A stretch of 44,585 nt of DNA from an uncultured Lachnospiraceae bacterium. GTDB taxonomy: Bacteria; Bacillota; Clostridia; Lachnospirales; Lachnospiraceae. Positions within the stretch are counted from its first letter, which is position 1. Each line of letters opens with the position of its first letter. The position numbers and the translations under genes are program-made. The stretch spans positions 1 through 44,585 of the forward strand of contig CANRHU010000023.1 in NCBI GenBank assembly GCA_947630485.1, in the 5' to 3' direction. Shown piece after piece: positions 6,856 through 14,901 of the stretch. The notes under the pieces are model-generated. The model did not search any database, was not told where the DNA came from, and saw only the letters and a list, made by a program, of their open reading frames with translations.

Positions 6856-7614
6856 TCATACCGTTCCTTCCGCAAGGGCGGCGAATCCATTTTCGTCCAC
6901 CCGCCATACCTGATCTGCCTTCACCGATTCCCGCAGGCAGAGCCGCACATTTGCCATATCGCTGTAATCCACAAAGCGGGCCGCTTCCTCCGCGTCCACG
7001 CCTGTCCGAATCCTGCGGGCAATGAGCCGCTGCCGCAGGAACTCCTCGTCCGCCTCCAGCCGGATGGTGTAGTCAGCGTAAGCCTTCAGCTCCTTCCAGC
7101 CGGGCCTGTCCAGGAGCAGATAGTTTCCCTCAAGCAAAACGAGATCTCCATCGATGCGGATCGCGTCCTCCCGCGGGTTGTGAAGCAGGCGGTCATATTC
7201 CGGCCAACCGCACGCCTCCCCTGCCGCCACGCGGCGGATCCGCTCGGCAAGACGCTCCAGGTCGAAGGTCTCCGGCGCGCCCTTCACCTTCACCATGGGA
7301 ATCTCCTCGCCGCCGCGGATCGTGGTATGCGTCAGAAGATAATCCTGATAGCGATGGAATCCGTCCATCCCGATCGCCATCACCGGTTCGCACCCCTCAG
7401 TCCTCTCCGACAACTCCTTTAAAAAGCTCAGCAGCGTACTTTTGCCCGCCCCCGGCGGGGCCGCCAAAAACGCCAGAACTCTCCCGCCCTTCTGCTCTCT
7501 CAGCTGTGCAAGCCTTCGGAGCAGCGGGAGAAAGAGCCCGGAAATATTCTCCTCGTCAAACCATACCCTGCTTTGGATCCCGTTGATCTCCGTATCGTAT
7601 GTCATTGTTTTCAT
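6856..7614 (-). CDS. P-loop kinase of the uridine kinase / pantothenate kinase-like family
   Basis: The 252-residue protein has Walker A (APPGAGKS, about 52-59), a MDGFHRYQDYLL motif typical of the YggC/uridine-kinase-like group, KGAPETFDLERL, and a lid/Walker-B-like segment (DLVLLEGNYLLLD). These enzymes phosphorylate nucleosides, pantothenate or sugars; the substrate here is not evident. The ATG at 7614 follows AGGAG at a 9-nt distance. The open frame upstream of it runs antisense through the 39-bp repeats and is not counted as coding. It lies 13 nt upstream of the decayed oxidoreductase and the fucosidase, so a role in carbohydrate metabolism is plausible but inferred. Confidence 0.85.
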   Translation of the reverse strand: MKTMTYDTEINGIQSRVWFDEENISGLFLPLLRRLAQLREQKGGRVLAFLAAPPGAGKSTLLSFLKELSERTEGCEPVMAIGMDGFHRYQDYLLTHTTIRGGEEIPMVKVKGAPETFDLERLAERIRRVAAGEACGWPEYDRLLHNPREDAIRIDGDLVLLEGNYLLLDRPGWKELKAYADYTIRLEADEEFLRQRLIARRIRTGVDAEEAARFVDYSDMANVRLCLRESVKADQVWRVDENGFAALAEGTV

Positions 7615-7644
7615 CCCCGATATCTCCTGCCTGTAATATAGATA

Positions 7645-7728
7645 AAATACGGACAAAGCGTCACTGGCGCTTTGTTCGCATGGAAATACAGAAAGCGTGC
7701 CACTGGCACCCTTTCTGCATGGAAATAC
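7645..7728 (+). repeat. 39-bp repeat module, two tandem units plus start of a third
   Basis: Unit one (7645-7683) starts AAATAC, contains AAAGCGTCACTGGCGCTTT (itself a hairpin) and ends GCATGG. Unit two (7684-7722) has the same frame work with GCCACTGGCACC in the core. AAATAC begins a third unit. The translations are KYGQSVTGALFAW and KYRKRATGTLSAW. The array fills most of the 165-bp gap between the MBL and kinase genes. Confidence 0.9.
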
Positions 7729-7779
7729 CTCCGCCGCGCAAGGGCTCCGGCCCGCCAATCCGGCGCTGCGCAAATCGTT

Positions 7780-8742
7780 TCAGGAAACCCTCTCCCACAG
7801 AAGCAGATTGTCCTCGATCCGCGGCGCGACGCGCCCGGTATCCTTAAGCCACGCCAGATACGACCGCACCGTACTGCCCACCAGCACGTACTGCTGGTAA
7901 TTCATGGTCAGACCGTAGTCGTCGAAAAGCCTTTTAAGGACGGCCTCAAAGCAGAGCGGCTCAGCGCAGATCTCCACAATCTTCTCCGCCACCTCCAGCG
8001 TCCGGTCGATATTGTACTGCGCAAGCGGCGCGATGTCCTCCGCCGCCTCCGCATGCGCGGGCACAAACATCCTGGCATTCATGGTCTTCACCATTTCCAG
8101 CGTCTCAAGATAGGCCCCGATGTCATAGAGATAGCCGATCTTATACTTGTCCAGTGTCCCGCGGCCGGACAGGCAGTCCGCCAGATACACCACATCGTCA
8201 GCCGTGCGGAATCCCACCATTTCGAACGCGTGGCCCGGCAGAGGAATGATCTCAAGGCAGCGGATCTCCGCCGCCTGCGGCCCGCTCCGCGAACCGGCGC
8301 AAACCGGCGCCGCCTGCGGCGTCTCCTGCGCAGCAGCGTAACCCGGCAGCACGTCCGGCGTAAGCTCCTCCGCGTCGCTTCCCTGCGCCATCAGGAACTT
8401 ATTGCGCAGCTCCTGAAACGGATATCCGCCGTACAGAAGCGACGGTTCCAGCACCGGATGTCTGGTGAAGTCCAGCTCAATTCCAGGCGCATAGACCTTA
8501 CAGCCCGTCTGCGCCTGGAGATACTTACAGCCGCCGATGTGGTCTGCGTGGGAGTGGGTGCAGTAAATGGCGGTCAGATGCCACCCATTTTTATCCAGAA
8601 TCTGCCGCACCTTGCGGCCTGCGTCCTTGTCGCTGCCGCTGTCGATCAGACAGACGTCGGTATCCGAAAGCTTTACGACGCCGATGCGGGCGGGACACTG
8701 GATATAAAAAGAACGGCCGGTTACCGAAATCAGTTCGTACAT
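7780..8742 (-). CDS. MBL-fold metallo-hydrolase
   Basis: This is a 320-residue metallo-beta-lactamase-fold protein. The zinc motif THSHADHIGG gives H63, H65, D67 and H68. Further ligands are probably in PLPGHAF and PAHAEA. The last 90 residues are helical and may form a winged-helix-like tail. A low-complexity insertion (about 165-188, rich in Ala, Gln and Pro) interrupts the fold before PLPGHAF. The reaction cannot be assigned: relatives include glyoxalase-II-like thioesterases and phosphodiesterases. The ATG at 8742 is chosen for the purine-rich AAAGGAG about 12 nt upstream. It has its own promoter. Confidence 0.87.
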   Translation of the reverse strand: MYELISVTGRSFYIQCPARIGVVKLSDTDVCLIDSGSDKDAGRKVRQILDKNGWHLTAIYCTHSHADHIGGCKYLQAQTGCKVYAPGIELDFTRHPVLEPSLLYGGYPFQELRNKFLMAQGSDAEELTPDVLPGYAAAQETPQAAPVCAGSRSGPQAAEIRCLEIIPLPGHAFEMVGFRTADDVVYLADCLSGRGTLDKYKIGYLYDIGAYLETLEMVKTMNARMFVPAHAEAAEDIAPLAQYNIDRTLEVAEKIVEICAEPLCFEAVLKRLFDDYGLTMNYQQYVLVGSTVRSYLAWLKDTGRVAPRIEDNLLLWERVS

Positions 8743-8776
8743 GGCGGATTTCTCCTTTTTTCTGTGATCTGTTTCC

Positions 8777-8805
8777 ATTATATAGCAGAACTGCCGGGAT
8801 GTCAT
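8777..8805 (-). promoter_or_regulatory. Sigma-A-type promoter of the MBL hydrolase gene
   Basis: On the minus strand ATGACA (8800-8805), a 17-nt spacer and TATAAT (8777-8782), about 35 nt upstream of the start codon. Confidence 0.65.
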
Positions 8806-8853
8806 CCGAAATCGCAGCCAGAATCACAATTTCAGGCGCAAAATCCGGCCGTC

Positions 8854-10941
8854 TCACTCCTTCGCCCCGCTCACAATCCCGTAATATGCCCCCGCCGTCA
8901 GTTTGTATACCGCCGCGTAGCACACGCCGTACACCAAAAAGCACAGCTGGGCCATCCGCACAAAGAGCGCCAGATTCACGCTTCCGAACAGCCGCAGAAG
9001 CTGCCACAGCAGCGGGAACGCGAAAATGAGATGAATCCCGGCAAACAGAAGCGGAAGGAAGAACACCGTCAGAATCTGGGAGTTGATACTCCTTCGGATT
9101 TCCCGCTTCGTCATTCCCACGCTCTGCATGATGCCAAAGCGCGCCTGGTCCTCGTAGCCCTCGGAAATCTGCTTATAGTAAATGATCAGCACCGACGCGA
9201 TGACGAACACAATGCTTAAAAGCAGCCCCAGAAACAAAAGTCCGCCGTCCATCATCAGGCTGTAACGCCGCTCCACGACGCGCATGCTTATGTCCGTACC
9301 CCGGATCTTTGCGCCGGTCGCCAGACGTATCTGCTCGATCGCAGCCCCGGCCCTCGCCGCCTCGGTCCTGGCTGTCTCCTCGTCGTCTCCGCCCTCGATG
9401 TCGTATTCACAGATCCATTCCGGATAAGCCCATGTCTGACCATTTTGGCACGTCAGATCGCAGAAAGCGCCGGCTGCGGCGTCCAGATCCTTTACAACCA
9501 CGTCCATCAGGGACATGGCGCTTATCTCCGATCGAAACCCGCTCTCAAAGAAATCGTCCATCTCGGCTTTTACGCGCCAGCTTCCGCCCTCCGTGATCGA
9601 AAATGTATCCCGGCCGTATTTCTCTCCATAGCAGTAGATCAGGCACTCGTCGTCTGCCAGGTCCGCGTCCGTTCCCATCAGCTCGTTGAAATCCTCCAGC
9701 GAAAAGAACTGGATCACCCGGCCTGTCGGATCCGCGGCGCCCATGACCCATCGGTCCATATCGATCGAATATCCGCCGTCTAAGGGGAGGCCGTATGCGG
9801 CCACCTTGCGGTAGGTCCTGATGTTCTGCCGGGCCGGAACCGCACCGGGCATCTCCGCCGCTGCAGCCTCCATCCCCGCAGAAGAGCCGGCCCCGAGGGT
9901 CATCGCGTCCTCCAGCTGATCCGTAAGCTCCCGCTTAAGTCCCTCGCTCCCGTTCAGCCGCACCTCCATATTGATATGCCGCGGAAACCGTTTCTGTATC
10001 GACGTCTCATCTCCCACATAGAGGGCCACCGTGCAGGACAGCATGACCAGGATCATGGTGCTTAAGATGCAGATGGAAGCCAGGCCGGCCCCATTCCGCT
10101 TCATCCGATAGACCATGGACGACACCGATACGAAATGGTTCGGCTTATAATAGTACCGCTTGTTCTTCTGCAGCATCCTGCAAAATGTAACCGAGCCGGC
10201 GATAAACAGGATATAGGTTGCCGCGATCACCATAAGCACCGCCGCCACGAAAACCAGGATCGCCTGCAGCGGTTCCTTGATCGTGACCGCCAGATAGTAA
10301 GCGCTTCCCAGAAGCAGAAGTCCGAACAGGGCCGTCAGGCGCTGCGCCTTCGGCGGCTTCTCACCCACCTGGCTGCTCTGCAGAAGCTCCAGCGGATTCA
10401 GCCGCCAGACCCGCCATACGGTGCAGATCAGCAGGAACAGATAGATCTCCAGGAAAAACCGCAATGTCAGCGCCAGGGACCGGACGCTTACGCTCATCGC
10501 GTAGCCGGCGTCCAGTTTCAGGATATAGAAAAAGCCGATCTCCGCCAGTTTTGAGAAAAGGATGCCCAGAAGCAGTCCGCTTCCTATGGAAATAGCCGTG
10601 GAAAACACACTTTCCCAGATCATGATGCGGGTCAGGTTCCTCTTATCCATGCCGAGCACGTTGTAAAGGCCGAACTCCCTGCTCCGCTGGCGGATCAGGA
10701 AGGAATTGGTATAGAAAAGAAACAAAAGCGCAAAGAAGCGGATCACGACGCCGCCAAGCCCCATGAACAGCTGCGTGAAATCTCCGCCCCGCACTTCATT
10801 GATAATGGGCGAGCTCTCCAGGAAATGCAGCAGATAGTGGATCATCACCATGACGCTGCCGGCCATCATGTAGGGTGCATAGAGCCTGCGGTTCTTGCGG
10901 ATGCCCTCGGCGGCCAGCCTTCGGTACAAATGAAGCTTCAT
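8854..10941 (-). CDS. BceB-type ABC transporter permease
   Basis: The 695-residue FtsX-superfamily permease has ten predicted membrane helices. One lies at the N-terminus, further groups lie at about 55-85, 105-135, 150-175, 200-220 and 230-250, then at 285-315, and a last group at 575-685. A large extracellular domain (about 315-565) sits between helices seven and eight, the hallmark of BceB/VraG permeases that sense and detoxify cell-wall antibiotics such as bacitracin or lantibiotics. The extracellular domain contains an Ala/Gly-rich insertion near residue 350. The start overlaps the stop of the ATPase gene by 4 nt (ATGA), so the two are translationally coupled. The actual peptide recognised is unknown. 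Confidence 0.9.
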   Translation of the reverse strand: MKLHLYRRLAAEGIRKNRRLYAPYMMAGSVMVMIHYLLHFLESSPIINEVRGGDFTQLFMGLGGVVIRFFALLFLFYTNSFLIRQRSREFGLYNVLGMDKRNLTRIMIWESVFSTAISIGSGLLLGILFSKLAEIGFFYILKLDAGYAMSVSVRSLALTLRFFLEIYLFLLICTVWRVWRLNPLELLQSSQVGEKPPKAQRLTALFGLLLLGSAYYLAVTIKEPLQAILVFVAAVLMVIAATYILFIAGSVTFCRMLQKNKRYYYKPNHFVSVSSMVYRMKRNGAGLASICILSTMILVMLSCTVALYVGDETSIQKRFPRHINMEVRLNGSEGLKRELTDQLEDAMTLGAGSSAGMEAAAAEMPGAVPARQNIRTYRKVAAYGLPLDGGYSIDMDRWVMGAADPTGRVIQFFSLEDFNELMGTDADLADDECLIYCYGEKYGRDTFSITEGGSWRVKAEMDDFFESGFRSEISAMSLMDVVVKDLDAAAGAFCDLTCQNGQTWAYPEWICEYDIEGGDDEETARTEAARAGAAIEQIRLATGAKIRGTDISMRVVERRYSLMMDGGLLFLGLLLSIVFVIASVLIIYYKQISEGYEDQARFGIMQSVGMTKREIRRSINSQILTVFFLPLLFAGIHLIFAFPLLWQLLRLFGSVNLALFVRMAQLCFLVYGVCYAAVYKLTAGAYYGIVSGAKE

Positions 10942-11702
10942 CGGCGATCACCGCCCGTCTGCAGCATGATCAGCGTATCGGAGATCTTCTCGTACATCTG
11001 ACTCTCGGTGGCGCCTCCCCGGTAGATCTGGTGAAACACCTCGCCGTCCTTGATGAACAGCACTCTCCCCGCGTGGCTGGCGGCCTTGACCGAATGGGTG
11101 ACCATGACGATGGTCTGACCGGAGGCGTTGATCTGCCCGAACAGGGACAGAAGCTCGTCGGTGGACCGCGAATCCAGAGCCCCGGTCGGCTCGTCGGCCA
11201 GGATCAGCTTCGGCCCGGGAATCAGCGCCCTGGCGACCGCGGCGCGCTGCTTCTGGCCTCCGGACACCTCATAAGGATATTTTTTCAGAAGTTCGGTGAT
11301 GCCAAGCTGGGCGGCAATAGGTCTTAAGCGGGCCTCCATCTCCTCGTGGGACCTTCCGGCGAGTACCAGCGGCAGATAGATATTGTCCTCGATGGAAAAA
11401 GTATCCAGAAGATTGAATTCCTGGAAGACAAAGCCCAGATTGTCCCGTCGGAAGGTCGCCACCTGGGACTCCTTAAGCTTCGCCAGATCCTGACCGTCCA
11501 AAACCACCATGCCGGCTGTGGGCCGGACCAGGGCCGCCAGAATATTAAGAAGCGTAGTCTTTCCGGAGCCGGACTCGCCCATGACGGCCACGTATTCTCC
11601 CTGCTCCACGGAGAAGCTGACGTTTTTCAGGGCTTCCACCTTGGAGCCGCCGAAGCGGGGCGTATAGATTTTCTTCAGATTCGTTACCTGTAAGATTGTC
11701 AT
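10938..11702 (-). CDS. BceA-type ABC transporter ATP-binding protein
   Basis: The 254-residue ABC ATPase has a complete set of motifs: Walker A GESGSGKTT (42-50), Q-loop FVFQEFNLLD, signature VSGGQKQR, Walker B LILADEPTGALD and the H-loop VTHS. It belongs to the MacB/LolD/BceA class that energises FtsX-like permeases. GGAGG is 11 nt upstream of the ATG. It is the first gene of the ABC pair and lies 249 nt downstream of the histidine kinase gene, a gap holding a promoter and a BceR-like site, as in the bacitracin-responsive systems of Bacillus. Confidence 0.93.
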   Translation of the reverse strand: MTILQVTNLKKIYTPRFGGSKVEALKNVSFSVEQGEYVAVMGESGSGKTTLLNILAALVRPTAGMVVLDGQDLAKLKESQVATFRRDNLGFVFQEFNLLDTFSIEDNIYLPLVLAGRSHEEMEARLRPIAAQLGITELLKKYPYEVSGGQKQRAAVARALIPGPKLILADEPTGALDSRSTDELLSLFGQINASGQTIVMVTHSVKAASHAGRVLFIKDGEVFHQIYRGGATESQMYEKISDTLIMLQTGGDRR

Positions 11703-11864
11703 TGAAAATGATTCCTCCTGTCATGTGGACTTAACAGCCCGGCAGGCACGCCTTCCGGCTGGTCCGCCGTTCTGAGTGCGGCAGGCCGGTACGGAAAAGG
11801 GGAATTGGCTGCCCGCGCGGCCCAAAAGGCGGCGGAAGACGCGCAGCCGGGCTGTACGATACAC

Positions 11865-11893
11865 ATTATAGGATTTACGGAAAGGAATCTCCA
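11865..11893 (-). promoter_or_regulatory. Promoter of the bceAB-type operon
   Basis: On the minus strand TATAAT (11865-11870) is preceded at 17 nt by TGGAGA, a poor -35 box. A good -10 with a weak -35 is what an activator-dependent promoter looks like, and a regulator-like inverted repeat is placed just upstream. Confidence 0.55.
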
Positions 11894-11923
11894 TGGAATC
11901 GGCTTACAGTTTGCCGGACAGAA

Positions 11924-11939
11924 CTTACATTTCCGTAAG
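11924..11939. promoter_or_regulatory. BceR-like operator
   Basis: The perfect inverted repeat CTTAC-N6-GTAAG contains, on the minus strand, TTACG-GAAA-TGTAA. This is one mismatch from the TNACA-N4-TGTAA consensus reported for BceR-type regulators. Its centre is about 70 nt upstream of the expected transcript start of the ABC genes. Confidence 0.65.
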
Positions 11940-11951
11940 AAATGACCGGTC

Positions 11952-13031
11952 TCACTCCGGTCGGATGGCCTTCTGTTCCAGATCGATAAAAATCGTGGTT
12001 CCTTCTCCGGGCGCCGACTCCGCAAAAATAGAATGTCCCAGATTCTCGCAGACGCGGCGGCAAAGATAAAGTCCCAGGCCGCTGGCTTTTTTGTCGGCAC
12101 GCCCGTTATAACCTGTGTAACCTTTTTCAAAAATCCTCGGCAGGTCCTCCGGTGCAATCCCGATGCCGGTGTCGCGGATGCAGAGAAGCTTCGGGGCCTT
12201 CAGAAAGATATCGATTCCGCCTGTTCTCGTGTATTTGAGGGAATTGGAGAGAATTTGCTCAATGACAAAGCAGAGCCATTTCTCATCGGTGACAACCGAA
12301 ATATCCGTCGGCGTGTAATTAAGCCGCAGGTTACGGCGGATGAACTGGGGAGCGAATTTGCGGACGGCCTGACGAAGAACTCCGTCCAAATCACAGGACC
12401 GGAACACATAATCGGTGGAATCGGAATCCAGCCGCAGAAACGCCATGACCATTTCTACATACTGCTCGATGCGCTGAAGATCCTCGCCGACCAGGCGGGC
12501 GAAATCGCTGTCCTCGTTCTGCATGTTCAGCCGGATGGACGCGATCGGCGTCTTGATCTGGTGAACCCAGACGGTATAGTAATCGATCATGTCGTCATAA
12601 CGCTGATTCAGAAGCGCCGTCTGCTCTGCCACTTCCGCGGCCAGCAGGCCGCAAAGCCGCTGATAATCGGCCTCCGCCTGATTATCCGCAGCAGGGAAGG
12701 GTCCCCAAGCGCTGTCCGCCTGCCGAACCGGCTGCCAGCCGGACGCCTCCTGCGTCGGAATCGCTTCCATAAGGGTCTCAAGCGACGACTGCAGCCGCTC
12801 CAGCTGCAGATGCCTGCGATAAATACGGCGGCTGTCGCACCAGAAGGACGCAAGTCCCAGCAGCCCGCAGAGCAGCGCCGGATAGAGCACCGCTCCGAGC
12901 GGCAGATGATAGAGGGCGAAAACGACCGCGAAAATCACGCAGAAAACCACATAAAGAAGGATACCACGGAAATGGTATCGCAAATACCGCAGATAAAAGC
13001 CGATAGATTCCGTCTTGTTCTTACTATCCAT
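11952..13031 (-). CDS. BceS-type intramembrane-sensing histidine kinase
   Basis: The 359-residue kinase has two closely spaced N-terminal membrane helices (about 22-42 and 46-64) and almost no extracellular loop, as in BceS kinases that sense through their cognate permease. The H-box VHQIKTPI carries His157. The N-box EQILSNSLKYT, G1 RDTGIGI, F-box IFEKGYTG and G2 GLGLYL follow. A 30-residue low-complexity insertion (about 92-121) sits between membrane part and H-box. The ATG at 13031 is preferred to a GTG at 13046 because the G-rich Shine-Dalgarno lies between them. The gene starts 34 nt after the response-regulator stop. Confidence 0.92.
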   Translation of the reverse strand: MDSKNKTESIGFYLRYLRYHFRGILLYVVFCVIFAVVFALYHLPLGAVLYPALLCGLLGLASFWCDSRRIYRRHLQLERLQSSLETLMEAIPTQEASGWQPVRQADSAWGPFPAADNQAEADYQRLCGLLAAEVAEQTALLNQRYDDMIDYYTVWVHQIKTPIASIRLNMQNEDSDFARLVGEDLQRIEQYVEMVMAFLRLDSDSTDYVFRSCDLDGVLRQAVRKFAPQFIRRNLRLNYTPTDISVVTDEKWLCFVIEQILSNSLKYTRTGGIDIFLKAPKLLCIRDTGIGIAPEDLPRIFEKGYTGYNGRADKKASGLGLYLCRRVCENLGHSIFAESAPGEGTTIFIDLEQKAIRPE

Positions 13032-13065
13032 TGCCCTGCCCCCCACATTCGATTTTCACGCGGCA

Positions 13066-13737
13066 TCACCCCACAAGATACCCCACGCCGAATTTCGTCG
13101 TGACAAAGTCTGTAAGCCCCGCCGCGTCCAGCTTCTTCCGGAGCCGGTTCACATTGACCGTCAAGGTGTTCTCGTCCACATAGCTGTCTGTCTGCCACAA
13201 CCGCTCCATCAGCTTCTCGCGGCTGACCACCTGCCCTTTGGACTCCATCAGGGACAGCAGAATCCGGTACTCATTTTTGGACAGCTCCACCTTCTGATCC
13301 CGATAGTACAGCGCCTGATCCCCGGTGTTTAACACCGCTCCCCGGTGCTCCAGGATCGGCGCGCTGCCGCCGAAATCGTAGGTCCGGCGAAGCAGCGCCT
13401 GAATCTTCGCCATCAGCACCGCCTGGTCGAACGGCTTGGCGATGAAATCGTCCCCGCCCATGTTCATAGCCATGACGATATTCATATTGTCCGACGCCGA
13501 AGAAATGAAAATGATCGGCACTTTCGAGACGGCGCGGATCCTCTCGCACCAGTAATATCCGTTATAAAACGGCAGGGCGATATCCAGAAGCACCAGCTGC
13601 GGATCATATTCCGCGAACTCCGCCATCACACCCGCAAAGTCTTCGGCGCATCTCGCCTCCAGCCCCCACCGCGCCGCCTGCCGGGCGATCGCCTCGGCAA
13701 TGCCGCGATCATCCTCGATAATCAGGATTTTGTACAT
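13066..13737 (-). CDS. BceR-type OmpR-family response regulator
   Basis: The 223-residue protein has a receiver domain with the acidic pair in IIEDD (6-10), the phosphoacceptor Asp52 in LVLLDIALP, and the conserved Lys in FIAKPF. The C-terminal winged-helix domain contains LSKNEYRILLSLM and VNVNRLRKKL. The start at 13737 places the receiver at the very N-terminus, with GGAG about 10 nt upstream. It is first in the cluster RR-HK-ATPase-permease and probably activates the ABC genes through the inverted repeat at 11924-11939. Confidence 0.93.
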   Translation of the reverse strand: MYKILIIEDDRGIAEAIARQAARWGLEARCAEDFAGVMAEFAEYDPQLVLLDIALPFYNGYYWCERIRAVSKVPIIFISSASDNMNIVMAMNMGGDDFIAKPFDQAVLMAKIQALLRRTYDFGGSAPILEHRGAVLNTGDQALYYRDQKVELSKNEYRILLSLMESKGQVVSREKLMERLWQTDSYVDENTLTVNVNRLRKKLDAAGLTDFVTTKFGVGYLVG

Positions 13738-13780
13738 AATCGGTATTCTCCTCTGCCGCGCCGCTTCCTTAGCCGCGCCC

Positions 13781-13846
13781 CCGCATGACTGGTTCTGTCG
13801 CGCCGCATAACCAACCGCTCCCGCCGCGTCTCCGCATGACTGGTTC
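13781..13846. repeat. Two copies of a 15-bp direct repeat, 51 bp apart
   Basis: CCGCATGACTGGTTC occurs at 13781-13795 and 13832-13846 in the intergenic region before the response regulator. The spacing equals 17 codons and the surrounding sequence is partly similar, suggesting a degenerate 51-bp duplication. No function is evident. Confidence 0.7.
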
Positions 13847-13847
13847 A

Positions 13848-13873
13848 GCCCTGCCGGACGGAACCGGCAGGGC
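13848..13873 (-). terminator. Hairpin after the DUF362 gene
   Basis: GCCCTGCCGG and CCGGCAGGGC form a perfect 10-bp stem with a 6-nt loop, about 20 nt after the DUF362 stop. There is no T-run, so it may stall or terminate weakly. Confidence 0.45.
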
Positions 13874-13891
13874 CTGCTGCACAACGTCTGT

Positions 13892-14761
13892 TTATTCCAC
13901 TTCGATCAGCTCATACTCCCTGCTGCCAATCCCAAGCGCCGCGGCGGCCTCGATCGTATGGACGCCGTGACGGCTTTCGATGCGCTCCAGAAGGTGTCCC
14001 TGGCCGGGATCGTCCTTCGCCGCGTAAACCAGATCCAGACAGGCCTGATCGATGGCCACCGGATCGAGACTTACCAGAATTCCGATGTCCTTCATGCAGG
14101 GATCCTCGGCCACCTCACAGCAGTCGCAGTCCACGGACAGATTCTTCATCACATTCACGTAGGCCATGTTGTCGCCGAAATATTTCACCACGCTGGACGC
14201 GGCGTCCGCCATGGACTCCAAAAACGAGTCGTGATCGGACGACCAGATCTGATCCGGATCGCCCGCGCCGTGGATCCACGCTTTGCCATAGGAGGAAGCC
14301 ACGCCGATGGAGAGCTGCTTTAAAGCTCCGCCGAAACCGCCCATGGGATGTCCCTTAAAATGGGACAGCACCAGCATGGAATCATAGTTCGCCAAATCCT
14401 TCCCGACATAGTTTTTCCGGATCCGCCTGCCGTCCGGGATATCGAGCACCATGTCCGGCCCTTCGGCATCCATCAGATCCACGTCAAAGTAGTCGTTCCA
14501 GCCATGTTCCTTAAGCGTCTTTAAATGGCGCTTCGTGGTGTCGCGGGAACCCTCGTAAGCCGTGTTGCACTCCACGACGGTGCCGCCTACGGCCTCCACC
14601 ACCGGCTTCCAGAAATCAGGCCGCAGGAAATTCTGATTTCCCTTCTCCCCGGAATGCACCTTGACAGCCACCTTGCCTGGAAGCTCTTTGCCCAGAAGCC
14701 GGTACATCTCAAGTACCTTCTCCGGAGTGATTGTCCTGGAAAAATAAACCTTCGCGCTCAT
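13892..14761 (-). CDS. DUF362-domain protein
   Basis: The 289-residue protein is a DUF362 domain with the conserved KVHSGEKGNQNFLRP near residue 35, LSHFKGHPMGGFGGALKQL near 150 and a Cys-rich DCDCCEVAEDPC near 215. The Cys cluster suggests a metal or Fe-S site. Many DUF362 proteins carry a C-terminal 2[4Fe-4S] ferredoxin domain. Here the protein ends after the DUF362 part, so it is the short form. The biochemical role of the family is not settled. GGAGG is 8 nt upstream of the ATG. It is monocistronic between the two-component genes and the phosphodiesterase. Confidence 0.88.
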   Translation of the reverse strand: MSAKVYFSRTITPEKVLEMYRLLGKELPGKVAVKVHSGEKGNQNFLRPDFWKPVVEAVGGTVVECNTAYEGSRDTTKRHLKTLKEHGWNDYFDVDLMDAEGPDMVLDIPDGRRIRKNYVGKDLANYDSMLVLSHFKGHPMGGFGGALKQLSIGVASSYGKAWIHGAGDPDQIWSSDHDSFLESMADAASSVVKYFGDNMAYVNVMKNLSVDCDCCEVAEDPCMKDIGILVSLDPVAIDQACLDLVYAAKDDPGQGHLLERIESRHGVHTIEAAAALGIGSREYELIEVE

Positions 14762-14854
14762 GTAACATACCTCCTTACCGCATGTTCGCGTTTATCAATA
14801 TCATTATAGTACCATAACCAGTTTTTTCTGCCAACTGATTTTTATGCGCGGCCC

Positions 14855-14893
14855 GAATACGTCCAGAGCGGCACTGGTGCGTTTTTTGCATAC
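14855..14893 (+). repeat. 39-bp repeat module
   Basis: This single unit starts GAATAC, has core GGCACTGGTGCG and ends GCATAC, followed by TGACGTAA exactly as in the copy at 1814-1852. The open frame reads EYVQSGTGAFFAY and then stops at TGA. It lies antisense in the gap between the phosphodiesterase stop and the DUF362 start. Confidence 0.8.
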
Positions 14894-14901
14894 TGACGTA
14901 A

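Noticed and set aside
6856..7773. Longer N-terminus for the P-loop kinase
   Set aside because: The added 53 residues are the antisense translation of the 39-bp repeats, and the ATG at 7614 has a good ribosome binding site.
7672..9219. Long plus-strand open frame covering the 39-bp repeats and the MBL gene
   Set aside because: Most of it is antisense to the MBL hydrolase and permease, with Arg/His-rich shadow composition and no ribosome binding site.
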